In this document: positions 6,965-14,741 of the stretch, one piece after another | Numbering within the stretch: the first letter of the stretch is position 1 | How the letters are laid out: every line of letters begins with the position of its first letter | Assembly: GCA_900546275.1 (NCBI GenBank) | Contig: URCH01000014.1 | Coordinates: forward strand, 1 to 25,180 | From: an uncultured Mycoplasmatota bacterium | Lineage (GTDB): Bacteria; Bacillota_I; Bacilli_A; RF39; UBA660 | Length of the DNA stretch: 25,180 bases | Direction of reading: 5' to 3' | Notes under the pieces: model-generated | Database searches by the model: none | Seen by the model: only the letters and a program-made list of their open reading frames with translations | Told to the model about the DNA's origin: nothing | Made by a program: the position numbers and the translations under genes

Positions 6965-7440
6965 TGTATATAAGTAATGAAGAATTAGAAAAAATAAAAG
7001 AGTATGTGGATAATCTTTATTGGGATCAAGATAGAATGAGTAGAGATGGGAGATACTTTTTAAATAAATTAGATAATTATATTAAAAAACTAGAAAAGGA
7101 AAAAGAAAATAATATTTATGTAATTACTAATAATGCTGTAGTTGATGATGAAATTGATTATTCAATTTATGGAGTTGCAACAGATATCAATGAAGCAAAG
7201 AAAATATTTAATCAAGCTGTAAAAGATGCAAAAACTGATTCTAATTTTGATAACTTAAATGCTATAGAAGAAAATTCTCCTAATTTTAAAAATAATGATG
7301 GTGAATGGATTTATAGTGAATCAGATGATAGCTTTGAATTATGGTGTAATGGTGAATATAATTCAAATAATTATTCTATTCAAATTAAGAAATATGAATT
7401 AGATAAAGAAAAGGAATTAAGTGATGATTATGAATTATAA
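6964..7440 (+). CDS. Acidic hypothetical protein, element-borne
   Basis: This 158-residue soluble protein begins with a helical, coiled-coil-like segment (about residues 6-48, ending in IKKLEKEKEN). A mixed region of about residues 50-145 follows with YVITNNAVVDDEIDY, GVATDINEAKKIFNQAV and ELWCNGEYNSNNYSIQIKKYEL. The order resembles small alpha/beta proteins in which ATDINEAKKIF helices follow a strand, but I recognise no family. It is coupled to the upstream methyltransferase and lies 11 bases before the coupling protein gene. It is therefore probably part of the transfer operon. No signal peptide or membrane segment is present. Confidence 0.7.
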   Translation: MYISNEELEKIKEYVDNLYWDQDRMSRDGRYFLNKLDNYIKKLEKEKENNIYVITNNAVVDDEIDYSIYGVATDINEAKKIFNQAVKDAKTDSNFDNLNAIEENSPNFKNNDGEWIYSESDDSFELWCNGEYNSNNYSIQIKKYELDKEKELSDDYEL

Positions 7441-7451
7441 TATGGAGGATA

Positions 7452-9482
7452 ATGAGTATTAACATTATTATACTTTTAGTTGTGCTATTAGTTTTTACAA
7501 TTGGATTTATGTATATAGAACCAATGATGGCTAAGCATAAAATAAAAAGTGATAATGAATACGGTAGTGCAAGATTTTCTAATAAAAGTGAGATAGAAAA
7601 ATATTTTGTTAAAGAAAGAATAGGACACATCAGAGAAGCTGGTGTGCCTATTTTATTCAGTAAAGATTTGAAATATATGTGGGTAGATAAAGAAACACCA
7701 CATTATGTATATTTAGGTTCTACTGGATCTGGTAAATCAGTTACAGCAGTTATTCCATTTTGTTCTTTTATAGCAACAGCAAAAAATAAAAGAAGTGTAT
7801 TTATAACAGATCCTAAAGGAGAAATTTATAATATAACTTCATCAATGTTTAAGAAAAATGGATATAATGTTTTAACTATAGATTTTAGACATCCAGAATT
7901 ATCAAATAAATTTAATATATTAGAACCTATTATTAAAGAATATGAAAAGTATATTGAATACGAAAAGAAAACAAAAAAAGAAACAGATAAAAATAAAAAG
8001 TTAGAATATAATAATTTATCTATGTCAGCACTAGCTGAAACAAATAGATTAATAACATCATTATCAACTATGATTATGATTGAAAAAGTTCAAGGAAAAG
8101 ATCCATTCTGGAATAATAGTGCTAAAAACTTATTAGAGGGATTAATTGGATTCTTTTTAGAAGAATATAAATTAGGAAATATTAGACGAGATCAAATAAC
8201 TATGACTAGTATTAGAAAGTTCCAAAATAGTTCTATGGAAGAAAAGAATTTAAAGAATTTTAAAAAGTATATTGAACAAAAAGAATATGGTAGTAAATCA
8301 AAAGATTCTTTAACTTCAATATTAAGTGCATCTGATAATACATTTAAATCTATAACAGCTGTGTTTGGTGAGAAAATGGCTTTATTTGATGATATCAATG
8401 TAGCAAATGTAACAAGTAGTAATAGTTTTGATTTTGATATATTAGGTAAAGAACCTACAGCTTTATATGTAATAGTTCCAGATGAAGATAAAACATATTA
8501 TACTTTAGTAACTATTATTGTAGGTCTTTTATATAGGGAATTAGTAAAACTTGCTAATTCAAGACAAGAGAAAAAATTGAAATATCAAATAGATTGGATA
8601 TTAGATGAATTTGCTAACTGTCCACCACTTGCAGATATAGAAGCAATTGTATCAGTAGCAAGAAGTAGGGGTATGAGATTTCATTTCTTTATTCAATCAT
8701 TTTCTCAATTAGATAATGTATATGGTAAAGAAGTATCTCAAATTATTTTGGATAACTGTGGTCTTGTTTATTTAAAAACAAATACACAAGAAACAGCTGA
8801 AGCAATTAGTAAAAGATTAGGAAAGAAAACAATTGAATCTAATTCTATTAGTCAATCAATAAGTTTAAGAGATTATAACGGAAATAAATCCACTTCATTA
8901 ATAGCAAGAGATTTAATGACACCAGATGAAGTAAAACAACTTCATTATAAAACTATAATATTTCCTATAATAGGATATCCAATATTAAGAGATACAATTA
9001 TTTATAAAAAGTTTTCATCATATAGTAGTGGTGAAGAAGTTAGAACTGTAAATCCTTTAATTGATTTAAGTAATACATATTTTACTGTAGAAGATATTAA
9101 ATTAAAAAGAATAGATCCTAAATCAAGAAATTCATCAAAAGATTTAGAACCAGTTGAATTAGAAGAATATGATGAAATGCTTGATTATGATAAGCAATGT
9201 TTAAAAGAAATTGAAGAAATAATTAATAAGATATTTGGTATTGAAAATATAAAATATGATTATATAAAGACAGATAATAATAGAGTTTATTGTTCTGTTA
9301 CAGTTAATAAGAAAATACCACAATCTGATAAATCAAAAGTATTATCACAAATAAATAAAAATAAATTTCATGTAGAAATTCAAAATGATAAAAATACTAA
9401 AACAATAATTGAAATTCATAATAAAGAATTAGATATGAATCATTTATTAGAACTTAGTAGAGGAGAAACGAATAATGTCTAA
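7452..9482 (+). CDS. VirD4/TraG-type conjugative coupling ATPase
   Basis: The 676-residue protein has one N-terminal membrane segment (residues 3-22) and a GSARF motif near residue 38, typical of TraG/VirD4 proteins. Walker A is GSTGSGKS (89-96), the RecA-like region includes VFITDPKGEIYN, and Walker B is WILDEFANCPPLADIE near residue 385. The FFIQSFSQL sensor segment follows. Coupling proteins bring the relaxase-bound DNA to the type IV secretion channel at the membrane. The last 130 residues are charged and less conserved. GGAGG precedes the ATG. No other secretion gene follows in the window, so the remaining machinery must lie to the left or come from a helper element. Confidence 0.92.
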   Translation: MSINIIILLVVLLVFTIGFMYIEPMMAKHKIKSDNEYGSARFSNKSEIEKYFVKERIGHIREAGVPILFSKDLKYMWVDKETPHYVYLGSTGSGKSVTAVIPFCSFIATAKNKRSVFITDPKGEIYNITSSMFKKNGYNVLTIDFRHPELSNKFNILEPIIKEYEKYIEYEKKTKKETDKNKKLEYNNLSMSALAETNRLITSLSTMIMIEKVQGKDPFWNNSAKNLLEGLIGFFLEEYKLGNIRRDQITMTSIRKFQNSSMEEKNLKNFKKYIEQKEYGSKSKDSLTSILSASDNTFKSITAVFGEKMALFDDINVANVTSSNSFDFDILGKEPTALYVIVPDEDKTYYTLVTIIVGLLYRELVKLANSRQEKKLKYQIDWILDEFANCPPLADIEAIVSVARSRGMRFHFFIQSFSQLDNVYGKEVSQIILDNCGLVYLKTNTQETAEAISKRLGKKTIESNSISQSISLRDYNGNKSTSLIARDLMTPDEVKQLHYKTIIFPIIGYPILRDTIIYKKFSSYSSGEEVRTVNPLIDLSNTYFTVEDIKLKRIDPKSRNSSKDLEPVELEEYDEMLDYDKQCLKEIEEIINKIFGIENIKYDYIKTDNNRVYCSVTVNKKIPQSDKSKVLSQINKNKFHVEIQNDKNTKTIIEIHNKELDMNHLLELSRGETNNV

Positions 9483-9555
9483 TAATAAGATGTTATTCAT
9501 TTTTTCTAATATATCTTCATACAATTCATTGAAAATGGAGGTTCTAAATGTATAA
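9475..9555 (+). CDS. Possible 26-residue small protein
   Basis: An ORF starting at ATG 9475 overlaps the end of the coupling protein gene and the start of the next gene. AGGAG precedes it by about nine bases. The peptide begins MSNNKMLFIFSN and has a short hydrophobic stretch. Translational coupling along the operon is possible. The length gives little statistical support, so it may be chance. Confidence 0.25.
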   Translation: MSNNKMLFIFSNISSYNSLKMEVLNV

Positions 9556-9763
9556 TCCAGATAATGATATTGAAATTAGATATAGCACTAAACATTTACC
9601 TATAGAGTATAAATTGTTAGAGTGGAGATTAATTATCAATAGAGAGTTATATGAAGATAAAGTTATAGATTTAGAAGTATTTAGTGAAATGGAGAAATCT
9701 ATTTTAGGAAGAATGACAAAAATTAGAAATGAATATAAAGATAAACAAATTGTAACAAGTTAG
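9548..9763 (+). CDS. Small SHOCT-like helical protein next to the recombinase
   Basis: The 71-residue protein has a C-terminal pair of helices, WRLIINRELYEDKVIDLEVF then SEMEKSILGRMTKIRNEYK. This resembles the short SHOCT helix-turn-helix found in many small element-borne proteins. GGAGG (about 9538-9542) precedes the ATG. It lies between the coupling protein and the recombinase. Small genes in this place sometimes encode recombination directionality or regulatory factors, but nothing in this sequence proves such a role. Confidence 0.65.
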   Translation: MYNPDNDIEIRYSTKHLPIEYKLLEWRLIINRELYEDKVIDLEVFSEMEKSILGRMTKIRNEYKDKQIVTS

Positions 9764-9777
9764 TTTAGATGATTTGA

Positions 9778-9856
9778 CAAGGACAAACAAGAGAGGTAAC
9801 ATGGCATCGTAAACTTTGGGAGGAGTTTCAGGAACACAGGAAAGGAAGTGGGAATA
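9778..9856 (+). pseudogene. Possible gene remnant before the recombinase (unusually GC-rich)
   Basis: This stretch is clearly richer in G and C than everything around it. In one frame it reads as coherent protein, TREVTWHRKLWEEFQEHRKG, with aromatic and charged residues spaced as in a real helix. It has no start codon in that frame and begins after a TGA at 9775-9777. The frame then runs into the recombinase gene in the wrong register. It may be the tail of an earlier gene truncated by rearrangement. A regulatory leader is the alternative; the tiny ORF at 9801-9812 (ATG GCA TCG TAA) has a GAGAGG site before it. Confidence 0.3.
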
Positions 9857-11719
9857 ATGGATATAAAAAAAGCAAGAGAAGATTTAAGAAAAGGAAAAAC
9901 AATATATGATATGCCACTAAAAGTAGTATATTATGCTCGTGTTTCTACAGATAAAGATGATCAATTAAATTCATTAGAGAATCAACAAAATTATTTTGAA
10001 GAAATGATTGCAGAAAATAAGAATTGGAAATTTGTAAGAGGTTATATTGATGAAGGTATAAGTGGAACAGCTGTTAAAAATAGAACTCAATTCTTAAATA
10101 TGATTGAAGCAGCTAGTTTAGGAAAAATAGATTTAATATTAACAAAAGAAATATCAAGATTCTCAAGAAATACAGTAGATTCAATTAAATATACAGAATA
10201 TTTATTAAAACAAGGAACTATTGTATATTTCTTATCGGATAACTTAAATACTATTCAAGAAGATGCAGAATTTAGATTAACAATAATGTCTAGTTTAGCT
10301 CAAGATGAAGTTAGAAAATTATCAGAAAGAGTTAAATTTGGAATAAATAGAATGATAAAGGAAAGAAAATTAATAGGTGGGAACTTAACAGGATATTATA
10401 AGAAAGATGGAATGTATCAAATAAACGAAAAAGAAGCACCTATGATTAGATATTTATTTGAAACTTATGCATCTGGAAAAGTAGGACTTAAAAAGATTGG
10501 TGAAGAACTTGCTGAAATGGGATATTTAAATAGAAAAGGTGAACCTTATTCTCAAACTTCTATGGCTAAGTTCTTAACTAATCCTAGATATAAAGGATTT
10601 TATACAGCTAGACTTACCGAAGTAGAAGATTATAAAACTCATAAAAAAGTTAATGTAGATAAATCTAGACAAATAATAGAAAAAGATGAAAGAATACCTG
10701 CAATTGTTTCAGAAGAATTATGGGATAAAGCAAATGCTTTACACGAAAAAAGAAAGAAATTACCATCAAGACATATTTTAAATACAGAAGAAATGTTAGA
10801 ACATTCTAAGTATTCTTGTAAAATTAAATGCACTCATTGTGATCATATATATATAAGAAATGCTGGAAGTAATAGAGCAAATAATCCAACATGGTCTTGT
10901 AAAAATTATAAAGTAAATGGTGTAGATGCTTGTGCATCACCAATATTAAAAGAATCTTATTTAGATAAGATATTTATATCAATATTTGATGATTTTATAA
11001 ATAATAAAAAAGATTATTTAAATCAAGTTATTACTGAATATAAAAATATAGTTGAAAGTATTTCAAATAATAAAAGTTCAAAAGATTTAGAAAAAGAAAT
11101 AGATTTAATAAATAGACAAAAAGATAAATTATTAGATTTAAGTTTAAAAGGATTAATAAGTGATGTTGAATTCAAAAAGAGAAATGATGGATTCAATGAA
11201 CAAATATTTAAATTTGAAGAAGAAATAAAAAGGATAGATAATAAAGAAATAGAAATCAAAAAAATGAATGAAAAAATGAATGAGTTAAGCAAAGCTTTAA
11301 CAAAGAAGGTAGATATTAAGAATGAACTACCGCATCTAATTAAATTATTAATTGATAGAATTGAAATAACTAAAGTAAATAATAATAGAAAACATGTAAG
11401 AATGGTAGTATATTTCAACTTTAATACAGACATAATTGATAGAGAATTAGACTTATATGAAAAGAAAGAAAAACCTACTATAAAAGTAGATGTGAATTCA
11501 TTACAAAGTGATGAAATTTCTTTTAATCAAAAATGTTCCTGTATAGACCAGAATATTCGTTCTGGTCTATACGAGAACATAAATGTAGGTATTGGGAATA
11601 TCAATGATATCAAGGAAAATGATGATTCAAAATGTTGCCGTATTCACCAGAACGAACCCTGGATTTGTAAATTTAGGATTAAAACTTGGGAAAGAAAAAT
11701 TATTTTCTTATATAGATAA
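9857..11719 (+). CDS. Large serine recombinase (integrase) with chromosome-encoded C-terminal tail
   Basis: The 620-residue protein has the resolvase catalytic domain with nucleophile Ser30 in YYARVS and the helix region with SRFSRN and SSLAQDEVRKLSERV. The recombinase domain follows (about residues 165-300, ending in LTNPRYKGFY), then a zinc ribbon with cysteines in CKIKCTHC and SCKN...DAC (about residues 320-361). A long charged coiled-coil region follows (about 375-480). It cuts and joins attP and attB without homology. The ATG at 9857 has a strong AGGAAAGGAAG site; the GTG at 9848 lies inside that site. The frame continues through the junction near 11655 into pbp DNA read out of frame, so the last 20 or so residues (from EPWICKF) depend on integration. 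In the excised circle the tail must differ. Confidence 0.93.
   Translation: MDIKKAREDLRKGKTIYDMPLKVVYYARVSTDKDDQLNSLENQQNYFEEMIAENKNWKFVRGYIDEGISGTAVKNRTQFLNMIEAASLGKIDLILTKEISRFSRNTVDSIKYTEYLLKQGTIVYFLSDNLNTIQEDAEFRLTIMSSLAQDEVRKLSERVKFGINRMIKERKLIGGNLTGYYKKDGMYQINEKEAPMIRYLFETYASGKVGLKKIGEELAEMGYLNRKGEPYSQTSMAKFLTNPRYKGFYTARLTEVEDYKTHKKVNVDKSRQIIEKDERIPAIVSEELWDKANALHEKRKKLPSRHILNTEEMLEHSKYSCKIKCTHCDHIYIRNAGSNRANNPTWSCKNYKVNGVDACASPILKESYLDKIFISIFDDFINNKKDYLNQVITEYKNIVESISNNKSSKDLEKEIDLINRQKDKLLDLSLKGLISDVEFKKRNDGFNEQIFKFEEEIKRIDNKEIEIKKMNEKMNELSKALTKKVDIKNELPHLIKLLIDRIEITKVNNNRKHVRMVVYFNFNTDIIDRELDLYEKKEKPTIKVDVNSLQSDEISFNQKCSCIDQNIRSGLYENINVGIGNINDIKENDDSKCCRIHQNEPWICKFRIKTWERKIIFLYR
11533..11580. 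repeat. 48-base near-perfect palindrome near the element end
   Basis: Arms of 21 bases (11533-11553 and 11560-11580) match at 19 positions; the inner 13 bp (11541-11553 with 11560-11572) are perfect around a TATTCG loop. It lies in the recombinase coding end, about 75 bases before the junction. No T-run follows, so it is not an intrinsic terminator. Part of it, TTCGTTCTGG (11556-11565), recurs inverted as CCAGAACGAA at the junction (11647-11656). Binding by the recombinase or a directionality factor is the likely meaning, but this is inferred. Confidence 0.75.
11647..11662. other. Right attachment junction (attR-like) between element and pbp
   Basis: Homology to class B PBPs begins at AAC CCT GGA (from 11655), reading N-P-G. 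The ten bases CCAGAACGAA just before it are an inverted copy of part of the element palindrome. The combined sequence CCAGAACGAACCCTGG is an imperfect palindrome, as expected for a serine-recombinase core. The crossover is placed within about 11650-11662; the exact dinucleotide cannot be fixed without the other junction. Confidence 0.6.
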
Positions 11720-12518
11720 ATTTGGGTTTGGTAAAAAAACGGGGATTGATTTAAATGGTGAAAGCTCAGGAATTATATTTAATTTAGATAAAGTAGGTCC
11801 AGTTGAACTTGCTACAACCGCTTTTGGTCAAGGTGTAAGTGTTACACCTATACAACAAATAACAGCTGTTAGCGCAGCAATAAACGGTGGAACATTGTAT
11901 AAACCATATGTAGTTAAAAGTTTAAATGAACCGGTAACAAATACGGTTGTAAAACAAAATGAACCTACAAAAGTAAGAACAGTAATAAGTGAGGAAACAA
12001 GTAAAAAAGTAAGAGAAGCACTTGAAAGTGTAGTTACTAATGGTACAGGTAGACCTGCATACATAGAAGGATATAGAGTAGGTGGTAAAACAGGAACAGC
12101 CCAAAAAGTACAAAATGGTAGATATATGGTAGGAAATTACATTGTTTCATTTATAGGATTTTTACCAGCTGATGATCCTGAAATAATAGTATATGTTGCA
12201 GTAGATAATGCAAAAGGAGTAACACAGTATGGTGGTACTATAGCTGCTCCTATTGCTAAAAACGTACTAACAGATGCAATAAGTATTTTAAACATAAAAA
12301 AAAGAAATACAACTACAGAAAAAAAATATAATTATAATGAAAAAAAATATATAACAGTACCTAATGTTACCGGTATGAATGTAGATGATGCAAAAAAAGA
12401 ATTAAAAGGTTTTGAATTAGAATTTTCTGGAACAGGTAATAAAATTAGTTATCAATCTCCAGAAGCTGGAACAAGAGTATTAGAGGGCACAAGTATTAGA
12501 TTGTTGTTAACAGAATAG
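11655..12518 (+). pseudogene. 3' fragment of a class B penicillin-binding protein (SpoVD/PBP2 type with PASTA), interrupted by the element
   Basis: The fragment begins at NPGFVNLGLKLGKEKLFSYI, which in intact proteins follows Ser-x of the SxN motif. It includes ELATTAFGQGVSVTPIQQ, the third transpeptidase motif GGKTGTAQ (KTG codons 12087-12095) and ends with a PASTA domain (VPNVTGMNVDDAKKEL, about 12355-12515). The SxxK nucleophile, the dimerisation domain and the membrane anchor are missing, so this piece cannot crosslink peptidoglycan. A readable ORF begins with TTG at 11592, but its first 20 residues come from element DNA. Class B PBPs act with SEDS glycosyltransferases, and an ftsW-type gene follows, so this was probably its partner. 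Whether it is spoVD-like or the vegetative division PBP cannot be decided. Excision would restore it. Confidence 0.88.
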
Positions 12519-12528
12519 AGGTGTAGAT

Positions 12529-13518
12529 ATGATAATGATGATAAAATCAGTTCTTTCAATGATGATAGGTTTTATACTTTCTTTAATAGTAGGATTTATT
12601 TTAATACCAATATTAAAAAATAAAAAAGCAAACCAAAGTTTAAGTGTTTATTTAGAAGAAAGACATAAAAAAAAGGTTGGTACTCCAACAATGGGTGGGT
12701 TAATATTTATAATACCTACAATTATTTTTCTAATATTTATGTTTTTTACTAAAAAAATAAATATTAATTATACTTTGATATTAGTTGTATTTACATTCTT
12801 GAGTTACTCATTTATAGGATTTTTAGACGATTATTTAATTATTAAAAGAAATAATAATAAAGGATTAAGTGAAAAGTCTAAATTTATTTTACAAATAATA
12901 ACAGCGGTAATATTTTTTTACATCTTTATGTTAGCGGGAAATGAACCTTTGATATGGATACATGCATTGAATATAAAAATTAATATAGGATGGTTATATG
13001 GTATATTTATTTTACTTGTTTTAGTAGCAAGTAGTAATGCTGTAAATATAACTGATGGCCTAGATGGTTTAGCAGGAGGATTAAGTTTAATAGCTTTTAT
13101 AACTTTTTCTTTAATATCTTGGAATACAGGATGGTTAGAAGGATATAGCGATATAGCTTTATTTGGATTCGCACTTGCGGGTTCTTTACTAGGATTTTTA
13201 GTATTTAATAAACCAGCTAAAATATTTATGGGAGATACAGGTTCACTTGCGCTAGGAGCAACTCTTGGAACATATGCAATACTAACTAGACATGAATTAC
13301 TTTTATTAATAATAGGTATAGTATTTGTAATAGAAACACTTAGTTGTGTAATACAAAGATTTTATTATAAATTAACTAAAAAAAGAATTTTTCCAATGAC
13401 TCCTATTCATCATACATTTGAAAAAATGGGTTGGAAAGAAGAAGACATTGTTAAAGTTTTTTGGATAATAGGTTTAATTGGTTCTATGATTGCACTTAGT
13501 GTTGGGGTGTTGTTATGA
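12529..13518 (+). CDS. mraY: Phospho-N-acetylmuramoyl-pentapeptide transferase (MraY)
   Basis: MraY transfers phospho-MurNAc-pentapeptide from UDP to undecaprenyl phosphate, giving lipid I at the inner face of the membrane. The 329-residue protein has about ten membrane segments and the family signatures: VGTPTMGG (50-57), the Asp pair D100-D101 in FLDDY, NAVNITDGLDGLAGG, FMGDTGSLALGA and the HHTFEKMGW loop. AGAGGTG precedes the ATG at 12529. It starts 10 bases after the interrupted pbp gene and overlaps ftsW by four bases. Because the pbp is split, its original operon promoter is cut off, so transcription must now come from the element or an internal promoter. Confidence 0.97.
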   Translation: MIMMIKSVLSMMIGFILSLIVGFILIPILKNKKANQSLSVYLEERHKKKVGTPTMGGLIFIIPTIIFLIFMFFTKKININYTLILVVFTFLSYSFIGFLDDYLIIKRNNNKGLSEKSKFILQIITAVIFFYIFMLAGNEPLIWIHALNIKINIGWLYGIFILLVLVASSNAVNITDGLDGLAGGLSLIAFITFSLISWNTGWLEGYSDIALFGFALAGSLLGFLVFNKPAKIFMGDTGSLALGATLGTYAILTRHELLLLIIGIVFVIETLSCVIQRFYYKLTKKRIFPMTPIHHTFEKMGWKEEDIVKVFWIIGLIGSMIALSVGVLL

Positions 13519-14606
13519 AAAAAAGAAGTGTTGAGATATTATTAGTAGTATCTGTTATATTAATATCAATATTTGGAATTATAATGATTTATTCGGCTTC
13601 ATCAATATGGGCAGAATATAAATATAATGACTCTTTAAAATATGTAAAAAATCAAGCTTTATTTTTTATAATAGGTTTAATACTAATGTTTTTAGTAAGT
13701 AAAATCAATTATAAATTTTATTTAAAAAAATCTAATACTTTATTAATAGGATGTATAATACTTTTAATATTGGTTTTAATACCAGGTGTTGGTATGGTAA
13801 GAAATGGTAGTAGAAGTTGGTTTGGAATTGGTTCATTTGGAGTTCAACCAAGTGAATTTACAAAACTTGCTTTGATAATATTTACTTCTAAATATTTAAT
13901 GAATAATGAAAAAAATATGAAAAATATAAAAAAAGGTGTATTGCCAATACTTTGTGTTTTGTTTTTTGTATTTGGACTTATAATGTTACAACCAGACTTT
14001 GGAACAGGAATGATAATTGTAATATCAATAATTGGTTTATTATTTGTAGGTGGAGTAAGTATGAAATTTTTTATAGGCCTTGGAATAATAGGCGTTCTTG
14101 GGATAACTGGTCTTATAATAATAGCACCATATAGATTAGCAAGAATTTTATCATTTTTAAATCCTTGGTCTGATCCACTGGGAAGTGGATTTCAAATAAT
14201 TCAGTCATTATATGCAATTGGGCCAGGAGGATTGTTTGGATTTGGTTTTCTAAATTCTAGACAGAAACACTTTTACTTACCAGAACCACAAACAGATTTT
14301 ATTTTTTCAATTATAAGTGAAGAGTTTGGCTTTTTGGGAATTGTAATAGTTGTAACCCTTTTTCTAACAATTATAATAACTGGATTTAAAATATCTAAAA
14401 ATTGTAAGGATTTATTTGGAAAATACTTATCGTTTGGAATAATGTTTCAATTGTCATTTCAAGCACTTCTTAATTTAATGGTAGTAGTCGGTTTAATACC
14501 CGTGACAGGTGTAACTCTTCCATTTTTATCATATGGAGGCTCTAGTTTACTTATAACATTGTGTAGTATAGGAGTAATTCTAAATATATCAAGATATGAA
14601 AGATAA
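13515..14606 (+). CDS. ftsW: SEDS peptidoglycan glycosyltransferase, FtsW/SpoVE type
   Basis: SEDS proteins polymerise lipid II into glycan strands together with a class B PBP. The 363-residue protein has about ten membrane segments. Family landmarks are present: the MIYSASS start, GSRSWFGIGSFGVQPSEFTKLA, LQPDFGTG, GSGFQIIQSLYAIGPGG, the loop LPEPQTDFIFSIISEEFGF and PVTGVTLPFLSYGGSSLL near the C-terminus. The ATG overlaps the mraY stop (ATGA). It could be FtsW, SpoVE or RodA by sequence; the mraY neighbourhood favours the FtsW/SpoVE group. murD, which often lies between mraY and this gene in Bacillota, is absent here. Confidence 0.93.
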   Translation: MKKRSVEILLVVSVILISIFGIIMIYSASSIWAEYKYNDSLKYVKNQALFFIIGLILMFLVSKINYKFYLKKSNTLLIGCIILLILVLIPGVGMVRNGSRSWFGIGSFGVQPSEFTKLALIIFTSKYLMNNEKNMKNIKKGVLPILCVLFFVFGLIMLQPDFGTGMIIVISIIGLLFVGGVSMKFFIGLGIIGVLGITGLIIIAPYRLARILSFLNPWSDPLGSGFQIIQSLYAIGPGGLFGFGFLNSRQKHFYLPEPQTDFIFSIISEEFGFLGIVIVVTLFLTIIITGFKISKNCKDLFGKYLSFGIMFQLSFQALLNLMVVVGLIPVTGVTLPFLSYGGSSLLITLCSIGVILNISRYER

Positions 14607-14710
14607 GTAAAAAAATTTTACTTCAAGATTGTTTATTTTACGTAATATAATAATATATATTTTATATCTTTTTATATGAATTATTTAATGATAAAAAATA
14701 TAAAAAAAGG

Positions 14711-14735
14711 TTCAAAGAATTTATAATTCTTTGAA
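14711..14735 (-). terminator. Terminator for the HerA-like gene (possibly bidirectional)
   Basis: A perfect 11-bp stem (14711-14721 with 14725-14735) closes a 3-base loop. On the minus strand it is followed by CC and seven Ts (14702-14710), a good intrinsic terminator. On the plus strand the tract after it is weaker, but it may still end ftsW transcription. The 14607-14710 gap otherwise holds only AT-rich sequence. Confidence 0.8.
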
Positions 14736-14741
14736 TCTCTT

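Larger units (their letters stand above)
1..11654. mobile_element. Right part of an integrated conjugative or mobilisable element (left end outside window)
   Basis: This block holds typical transfer and cargo functions: a tetracycline ribosomal protection gene with regulator, a Y-family polymerase with YolD partner, an orphan DNA methyltransferase, a VirD4-type coupling protein and a large serine recombinase at the right end. Right after the recombinase, sequence homologous to a penicillin-binding protein starts in mid-domain at about 11655, which marks the right junction. The 5' part of that gene is not in the window, so the left junction lies further left. No relaxase, VirB4 or VirB6 gene is visible here. 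Integration by a large serine recombinase is inferred from gene position; the boundary is accurate to perhaps 10 to 20 bases. Confidence 0.85.

Noticed and set aside
11023..11433. Minus-strand ORF of 136 residues inside the recombinase
   Set aside because: It is the hydrophobic shadow of a Lys/Glu-rich coiled-coil coding region, with no ribosome site and no family signature.
11533..11580. Palindrome as a rho-independent terminator for the recombinase
   Set aside because: No T-run follows either arm and the coding frame passes through it.
1..11654. Tn916-family element because of the tet gene
   Set aside because: The integrase is a large serine recombinase rather than a tyrosine recombinase with Xis, and the tet gene order with VOC and PadR differs from Tn916.
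11592..12518. Complete short gene starting at TTG 11592
   Set aside because: Its first 20 residues come from element DNA, and the product lacks SxxK, the anchor and half of the transpeptidase domain. It is treated as a 3' fragment of a split PBP gene.
13952..14134. 60-residue frame inside ftsW on the plus strand
   Set aside because: Out-of-frame reading of ftsW, rich in Asn and Trp, with no ribosome site.
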